Of a stretch of DNA of 64,000 nt, positions 58,645 to 64,000 are shown piece after piece; the first letter of the stretch is position 1; each line of letters opens with the position of its first letter. The stretch is from Setoptus koraiensis (taxonomy: Eukaryota; Arthropoda), in NCBI GenBank assembly GCA_048013815.1, contig CM106585.1, positions 19,468,001 through 19,532,000 of the forward strand, given 5' to 3'. Made by a program: the position numbers and the translations under genes. The notes under the pieces were generated by a model. The model ran no database searches. It was not told the origin of the DNA and worked only from the letters and a program-made list of their open reading frames with translations.

Positions 58645-58875
58645 ATGTCTAAACTATTATCAATTATTGTCTTGTTAGCAGTAGTAGTGATGGCCATTAC
58701 TCTATCGGAGCATCAAGTGTCATGTCAGGGCAGGCCCCAGTTTAATCGAGGGCGCCGATCCGCAGCAATTGAAGCACCGAAAATGGACGTGCCATCCCTG
58801 CAACTTCCTCTGCAACAAAAGCGTGGAAGAGAGTGTGACCCCTACCCCCCCTTCTTTGAACATTGTGATGACTAG
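58645..58875 (+). CDS. Secreted peptide family member D
   Basis: 76 residues. There is a signal peptide (MSKLLSIIVLLAVVVMAI), SEHQVSC, and a spacer with GRRSAAIEAPKMDVPSLQL nearly identical to member B. The dibasic QKR follows, then the short end GRECDPYPPFFEHCDD with two cysteines nine residues apart. The end shares almost nothing with B except the two-cysteine layout. DNA after the gene (58885-59000) is close to the region that encodes B's long C-terminal tail, so D is the shorter product of a tandem duplicate. A poly(A) signal is at 59011-59016. Function unknown; a processed extracellular peptide is the simplest reading. Confidence 0.68.
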   Translation: MSKLLSIIVLLAVVVMAITLSEHQVSCQGRPQFNRGRRSAAIEAPKMDVPSLQLPLQQKRGRECDPYPPFFEHCDD

Positions 58876-59207
58876 AACGTTTAGCCTGCACTCCCACAAC
58901 CTTCTGCTAAACCATCGGTCCCCGCCAAGGTATCGGGAGATAAAGTAGTGTCAAATCAGGCAGCAACAAGTAACAAGAAGACTGTTAGCTCGAAATAGAG
59001 GCGATGGTACAATAAAGACTGTCTGTGTTGTATGATGCGGATGTTCTGCTTGTTAGTAGGGCACCAATTCTTCGAATATTCAACACTGACTTATGTTTTT
59101 CGAAGTTATCACTGTAATGACATATCTAGTAGCTCAATAAATAAAAAAAGTTTCATTCGACCTATTCCATTCATCATGTGTCACATTTCTGTTTCATCTA
59201 AACCGAT

Positions 59208-59397
59208 ACGCTCAGGCGAAGCAACTCTTTGCGGTCTTAAGTCCAGCACATTGAGATCGAAATCCCTGAACGCATACCTGTGTGTATCGGATGAATTGCA
59301 TTGATATACTCCCATATCTGTTTTTTTAGCGAATCAGGTAGCTCCATTCAACTTCATATTTGGTCGAGATCTGTATCTAAAGGCTGGCCGTTAAGAA
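59208..59397 (-). pseudogene. Neuroglian shard 4 (Ig4/Ig5), match to the damaged tract
   Basis: Matches neuroglian 50396-50589, inverted. It shares with the gene the frame break near DPDQI and the TGA after GAT, but reads cleanly from TDMGVYQCNSSDTHRYAF to DLRPQ, including the Ig Cys that the gene has lost. Confidence 0.88.
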
Positions 59398-59406
59398 AGT
59401 AAGTAG

Positions 59407-59433
59407 CCTCTCACCAAAATCGGCACAATTTGC
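59407..59433 (+). pseudogene. Neuroglian shard 5 (start of FN3-3)
   Basis: 27 bp matching neuroglian 51741-51768 with one change, in direct orientation, immediately beside the inverted shard 4. Confidence 0.65.
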
Positions 59434-59824
59434 GCAAAATTCGAGCACAATGAACCCGAAGCGCCACCTCGCGACGGAAAACACGCTCTGCGCGCTCCTG
59501 GCGGAATAACAATGAACTTCGCAAAAGGACATTGGGAAAAACGCACACATTCTGTATGGCATGAAGAGAGAGAGAGGGAAAACAGGGACCGGTTTGCTTC
59601 TCCTGACGGGCCGAATGATTCGATGATATTGGATGGCATGCATTTTAGCACAAACAAACATAAAATTACCTTCTTCTTTCGTTTTTCAACCCTGTCAATC
59701 TCAACAATGACATTCATTCAGACATTCACCAACCAGAGCCACCAATAATTTTATCAATTCACATAGTCCAGCTTGAAGGATACTGCTTGCCAATTAAAGA
59801 ATAATCAATTCACACCAAACCATC
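59434..59824. other. Upstream region of MED23
   Basis: GA-rich run (about 59563-59585) and no open frame of note. The C/A-rich last 80 bp look like an untranslated leader. Confidence 0.45.
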
Positions 59825-62800
59825 ATGGCTATGGGAATGGACATAGTACAGAAGTACATTGAATCTGCGTTAAAATCAGAGGTGATTGAGGAGAGCTTTG
59901 CCAATTATGTAAACTATCCCGAGGAGACTATAAAATCTAGCATAAATAATAGTCAACAGATCAAGCGTATCATTTTGAGCATAAACGCCAGCCAGGAATC
60001 AGAGAAAATTATCAAACATTATGTAAACTTAACTGCACAAGTTAAATCTGAAAACAAGTCAACAATTTTATTTGAGATGCTAGAGAACTTGATCAAACAG
60101 AATAGTTCTCTAGGGAAGACAGTGTGCGAGGCCATATTAAATTGTGAAAGATTAGAATACCATAATCAAACCTTCTGGATGAAATCATTTTCATTCATAT
60201 CTACTGTTATACCAAACATAGAGTACAAAGGTGTTAGAGATATTCTCAAGATGATGCTCGATAAAATTTACTCCTTCCCTGAAAGATTCGACATAGAGAT
60301 CATACCTCAACTAGATGCACTTTATAAAACATTTGCCATGATTCTTGATAGGGACGCCTGCCTCTTACCGGCATATCTTGGCTTGGATGAATTACAAAAG
60401 AAGATAACCCAAGGCAAAGCACCCATATGGAAATTTGCTGAGCTCTTTTATCAATTCATTGAATCGTTTAAACCTACAGCACAAATTGTATCCATAACCA
60501 ATAGATCGCAACTCTTACCTGTTGTTGGATATAGTTCCACGCTAGGTTATCATTCTTGGAGATTAGATCCTGTGTCTGCAAAATTTCAAGTCAAAGGACT
60601 ACTACCCTATAAAAACAAACTCAAAGAACCCCAACTGTATCAACTCAGATACCTGGTAGAGCAACCATATTCAAGGGATATGTTAGGAACGATACTGTCT
60701 TTGAACTCCAAGCCCAAACACAGGTGCACTGTTTTAGAAGAACAGCTTGTTGATGCAATAATATTAGCTATGGAGAGATCCAACCCCGATTTAGAATCTA
60801 TAGAAAATTTTGATGCCGAGTCAAATGAACATCTCTTTCACTGGCAGCACCTATCATGCAACCTACTATATTTTGTGCTGTTTCATCATGCAACATTCGC
60901 ACATATCGTTGATGATCTATATAATAAGCTTCTGGCCAAAAATCTTAAAAGAGGACGCGAGCACCTCATGTGGGTTCTCTTGCAATACATTTCTGGATCT
61001 ATACAGAGAGAAAAAATACCAATAAATGAATTTCTCAATGTCATTAAATTGTTTGATCTCTTATATTCAGGAAGAGAAGCCATTCCAGTGCCTAGGATTG
61101 ATAAGCCCGCCTGTACTCACATAATGGCAGCCGCTACCATTTTGTTTCATCTTTTCAAAAAGATAGAAATGGAGTTCTTACAAAAGAATGAAACTGATCC
61201 ATCACTCTCAGCAAAACCTCCCGCACCGAAAGTCCCTCCCGCATTAAGACTACATTACGAATATTTATATAATATGTATTACAAGGATCTGAATGAATTG
61301 ACAGGCTCCATTAATACTGACTTTAGAGCCGCGTTATTATGCAACGCGTATAGCACCAACAACGAAAAGTTTTTGCAGGGAAGAATCAGCCCACTCAGTC
61401 TGATTATAAACTCATTTCATAACCCTCAAAGGTCAAATGTCAATACGCTTCCGAGTATGGCACTTCCGATGAATCTACTAGATTCACTAACAGTTCATAG
61501 CAAAATGAGCATTATTCACACAATAGTTTCTCATATAGTAAAAATGGCTCAAGGAGGTCAAGGAAACCAAAAACTTCACCTCTCACCTGCAATGGTAGAA
61601 ACTTATAGTAGACTTCTCGTCTACACTGAGATAGAAACATTTGGTGTGAAAAATTTCATCAACTCAATACTTGGAGCCCCCACTGTTGGAAACTGGAATC
61701 AAGCATGGCCTATTTATCATGTTCTCTTAGAAATGTTTACCTATCGCCTTTATCACGTACCGCTAGCGTACAAATTACAACTCCTAATCCATCTACACAA
61801 TCTTTCATCAGTGGTATATCAACAAAATCATGTTCAACTTTCTCTTACTATGGAAGCTACGGAACTAAAATTGATACTTGGTCTGTCCAGTAATGACGTA
61901 ATAAGCATCACTAACTATACATCTCGTTCACCAAATGATGCTAAAGGTGCAAAACAAATGATTTCGAACGAATCTGAAGAATTGAATAAGATATTCGTAC
62001 TGGTCCTAGCTCGATCAGTTCACATAACTTCAAGCGAGGCACTTTCTAGCAGCTGGATTGAAGAGATTCTGCAAGACATTAAGCAAGTCACTCCTCTGAG
62101 TTGGTCGACCTTCTCTTTGAACCATTTCCCACCAAGCATTAAAGAATTCTTCCAGACTAATATGCCCCCAAAAGAAAACAACGCTCAATTAAAACCTGCT
62201 GTAGAAGAAGAATATAGAAAATGGAAGGCTATAACTAATGAGAATAGCCTTGTTACTCATTTCTCACAACCCAATGCACCACCACTCTTCATTTGTTTAT
62301 TATGGAAAATGGTGCTGAAGAAAGAACTCCTTCTAGAGAAAGAATATCTCAATCCTATTGTATACAAGATCCTAGATAGTATAAGAATCAAGGCGCTGTC
62401 AGCTCACCTCAGAACTTTCGCAGATTACTTGGTGTACGAATGTGCCAACTCTCACTCTCAAGAATTCACTAAATACATGGATGCTCTAAGTGATCTCATA
62501 TGGAAATTCCATATCATAACTTTGGACAGATTAACTTTGATTATGTGTTTGAGGAGTTTCGAGGGTAAAGAAGCGACTGTTTGCTCGTTCATTATTCAAA
62601 ATCTGTTACTTCAGAAGAATCTTTTCAAAACCAGATTATTGTTTTTCATACACAACTACTCACCTGAACATTGGAGGCAGAATCCCGACTGGTACGAAAA
62701 CCATCTGAACTTTCACAAGAGATTTCCAGAAAAATACTACTCTGACTGTTTGATAGGAATCAACCAATCGAGTTCACAATCACTACCATTGCCAACATAC

Positions 62801-63952
62801 TTTAGTAATGTATGCTTGAGGTTGATCTATGTATTCGATCTCTTGATACATCGTTACTTGGAATTACCGGCAACACATATTGAGGCAGCCGGTGCCCTAA
62901 CTCTTCTGAATGAGTTCGGCTGCATCTACAAATTTCACGAAAAGCCTATCACTTACTTATACAATACATTGAATTACTATAATGCTATATTACAAGAGAG
63001 GCCTGCTATGAAATACAGACTTGTCGCATCAATAACTGGAGCTTTCAAAGATATAAAACCATCAAACTGGTGTTTCAGCGAAAGCTTCAATCATTACTTG
63101 AAAAAACAGCCTGAGGAGGCTTGGAAACCTAACCTGAGTTATTACATAAAGCTCATTGGGAGACTAGTAGATACTCTTCAGAACAAGTCAGTTTTTCCAC
63201 ATACTGATTGGAGGTTCAACGAATTTCAGAATGTCAAGTCTCATGCTTTGTATTGTACCAGTGTAGAATTAATGGCTCTACCTGAAACGCCTCAAGTAGT
63301 TGGCGGCAATCTTCTCGATATTATTCTAGTCGGTCACGTCTGGTTGGATAGAGATGCCATTGTGCATTGGATGAATGCCATAGGATTGGTGTTGACCGCT
63401 CTACCAACAAGTTACTACAATGTCCTCAATGCTAAAATTATGGAATACCTGCAATCACCGCTTCTCACACAAGAAAGTTATCTACAGAATGTATTACAAC
63501 TCATCGATTTCTGCGATAACCATCAAAGAATGTACGAATCCCAACTAAGCTACCTTGTTGCTCTTACTCATGCAGTTTGGCATCATTCTAACACAGGACA
63601 AATCTCCAGTCTACCGGTATTTTTGAGAGAAGAAATCAAACCTGCTATCAAAACTGAGAATCAATATCTATTCATATGTTGTCTCATAGGACCGTTTTTG
63701 CCGCGTATTGAGCGTACGCGGACGATGATGGACGTTACAATCGAACTGTATGAGATTCTTGAGAAGGTTGATCAACTGTGTGACATACAACACCTCGACA
63801 CTATATGTGACTTATTGTATCATATCAAGTATATGTTCACTGGTGATGCGGTGAAGAAAGAGATTGAACGATGTATTAGAAACTTTAAGCCCAGGCTTCA
63901 ATTTCGCCTTCGTTTCATCACCCATCTGAATATTAGTGAAACTAAGACATAA
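59825..63952 (+). CDS. MED23: Mediator complex subunit 23
   Basis: MED23 is a large tail-module subunit of Mediator that receives signals from activators (for example Ras/ELK1 and insulin-responsive factors in animals) and passes them to RNA polymerase II. The single open frame encodes 1375 residues, against 1368 in human. It is helical throughout, as expected. Recognisable stretches include LPYKNKLKEPQLYQLRYLVEQPYSRDM (about 260-290, given in part), YLYNMYYKDLN, ELLHVHLLM-like HVLLEMFTYR near 635, and LIGPFLPRI near the C-terminus. The start is the first ATG (59825), with a second Met two codons later. Intronless, whereas vertebrate MED23 has many exons. Same strand as neuroglian; no link in function. 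Confidence 0.93.
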   Translation: MAMGMDIVQKYIESALKSEVIEESFANYVNYPEETIKSSINNSQQIKRIILSINASQESEKIIKHYVNLTAQVKSENKSTILFEMLENLIKQNSSLGKTVCEAILNCERLEYHNQTFWMKSFSFISTVIPNIEYKGVRDILKMMLDKIYSFPERFDIEIIPQLDALYKTFAMILDRDACLLPAYLGLDELQKKITQGKAPIWKFAELFYQFIESFKPTAQIVSITNRSQLLPVVGYSSTLGYHSWRLDPVSAKFQVKGLLPYKNKLKEPQLYQLRYLVEQPYSRDMLGTILSLNSKPKHRCTVLEEQLVDAIILAMERSNPDLESIENFDAESNEHLFHWQHLSCNLLYFVLFHHATFAHIVDDLYNKLLAKNLKRGREHLMWVLLQYISGSIQREKIPINEFLNVIKLFDLLYSGREAIPVPRIDKPACTHIMAAATILFHLFKKIEMEFLQKNETDPSLSAKPPAPKVPPALRLHYEYLYNMYYKDLNELTGSINTDFRAALLCNAYSTNNEKFLQGRISPLSLIINSFHNPQRSNVNTLPSMALPMNLLDSLTVHSKMSIIHTIVSHIVKMAQGGQGNQKLHLSPAMVETYSRLLVYTEIETFGVKNFINSILGAPTVGNWNQAWPIYHVLLEMFTYRLYHVPLAYKLQLLIHLHNLSSVVYQQNHVQLSLTMEATELKLILGLSSNDVISITNYTSRSPNDAKGAKQMISNESEELNKIFVLVLARSVHITSSEALSSSWIEEILQDIKQVTPLSWSTFSLNHFPPSIKEFFQTNMPPKENNAQLKPAVEEEYRKWKAITNENSLVTHFSQPNAPPLFICLLWKMVLKKELLLEKEYLNPIVYKILDSIRIKALSAHLRTFADYLVYECANSHSQEFTKYMDALSDLIWKFHIITLDRLTLIMCLRSFEGKEATVCSFIIQNLLLQKNLFKTRLLFFIHNYSPEHWRQNPDWYENHLNFHKRFPEKYYSDCLIGINQSSSQSLPLPTYFSNVCLRLIYVFDLLIHRYLELPATHIEAAGALTLLNEFGCIYKFHEKPITYLYNTLNYYNAILQERPAMKYRLVASITGAFKDIKPSNWCFSESFNHYLKKQPEEAWKPNLSYYIKLIGRLVDTLQNKSVFPHTDWRFNEFQNVKSHALYCTSVELMALPETPQVVGGNLLDIILVGHVWLDRDAIVHWMNAIGLVLTALPTSYYNVLNAKIMEYLQSPLLTQESYLQNVLQLIDFCDNHQRMYESQLSYLVALTHAVWHHSNTGQISSLPVFLREEIKPAIKTENQYLFICCLIGPFLPRIERTRTMMDVTIELYEILEKVDQLCDIQHLDTICDLLYHIKYMFTGDAVKKEIERCIRNFKPRLQFRLRFITHLNISETKT

Positions 63953-63976
63953 TGCTGCTTGTTCTGTTTTTTGAGT

Positions 63977-63982
63977 CAATAA
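63977..63982 (+). terminator. MED23 poly(A) signal
   Basis: AATAAA 25 bp past the stop codon. Confidence 0.65.
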
Positions 63983-64000
63983 AATATCATAAATTTCTTG

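Noticed and set aside
53896-59824. Retroviral, LTR or Polinton-like remains in the rearranged zone
   Set aside because: No long terminal repeats, polymerase, integrase or capsid-like frames were seen; the one mobile element found is a short non-coding DNA transposon derivative.
1-64000. tRNA and rRNA genes
   Set aside because: I scanned for T-arm-like GGTTCGAATCC and D-arm-like sequence and found no set that folds into a tRNA; no rRNA sequence was recognised. A covariance-model search would be decisive.

Overview
The window looks like nuclear DNA from an arthropod, most plausibly a chelicerate and perhaps a mite. It encodes an L1-type neuroglian, MED23, UTP18, a mitochondrial ClpX, an ALDH1-type dehydrogenase and a MIF-family protein. 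MIF is retained in ticks and mites but missing from many insects. Genes are intron-poor: the 1375-codon MED23 and the 496-codon ALDH are each one exon, and the few introns seen are 105-164 bp with GT-AG ends. The lineage call is inference.

Layout. (1) 1 to about 27.6 kb: no protein gene I can support. It is GC-rich, full of microsatellites and short tandem repeats, and unusually dense in the palindrome GGGCCC (about 36 by hand count, against 2 in the remaining 36 kb). A few consensus splice donors suggest untranslated exons of genes lying outside the window. (2) 28.7-32.6 kb: ALDH (-) and UTP18 (+), divergently arranged. (3) 32.5-37.1 kb: a rearranged block with a 500-N assembly gap, a perfect 475-bp inverted repeat, two near-identical MIF genes on 761-bp direct repeats, and a second copy of the UTP18 3' end. 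(4) 37.2-41.2 kb: ClpX in four exons (-) and a small chromoshadow-like protein (-). (5) 41.3-49 kb: gene-free upstream territory of neuroglian. (6) 49.07-53.14 kb: neuroglian, intact except for a damaged tract in Ig4/Ig5. (7) 53.2-59.4 kb: a scrambled stretch with a family of small secreted peptides (three open genes and one leader remnant), a 777-bp MITE whose empty site survives in a paralogue, and at least five displaced shards of neuroglian. (8) 59.8-63.95 kb: complete MED23.

The genes do not form a pathway. Housekeeping nuclear and mitochondrial functions sit beside a neural adhesion gene and a locally expanding secreted-peptide family. The best candidates for something undescribed are that peptide family (constant signal and propeptide, changing two-cysteine ends) and the neuroglian shards around it, one of which matches the damaged tract of the neuroglian gene itself.
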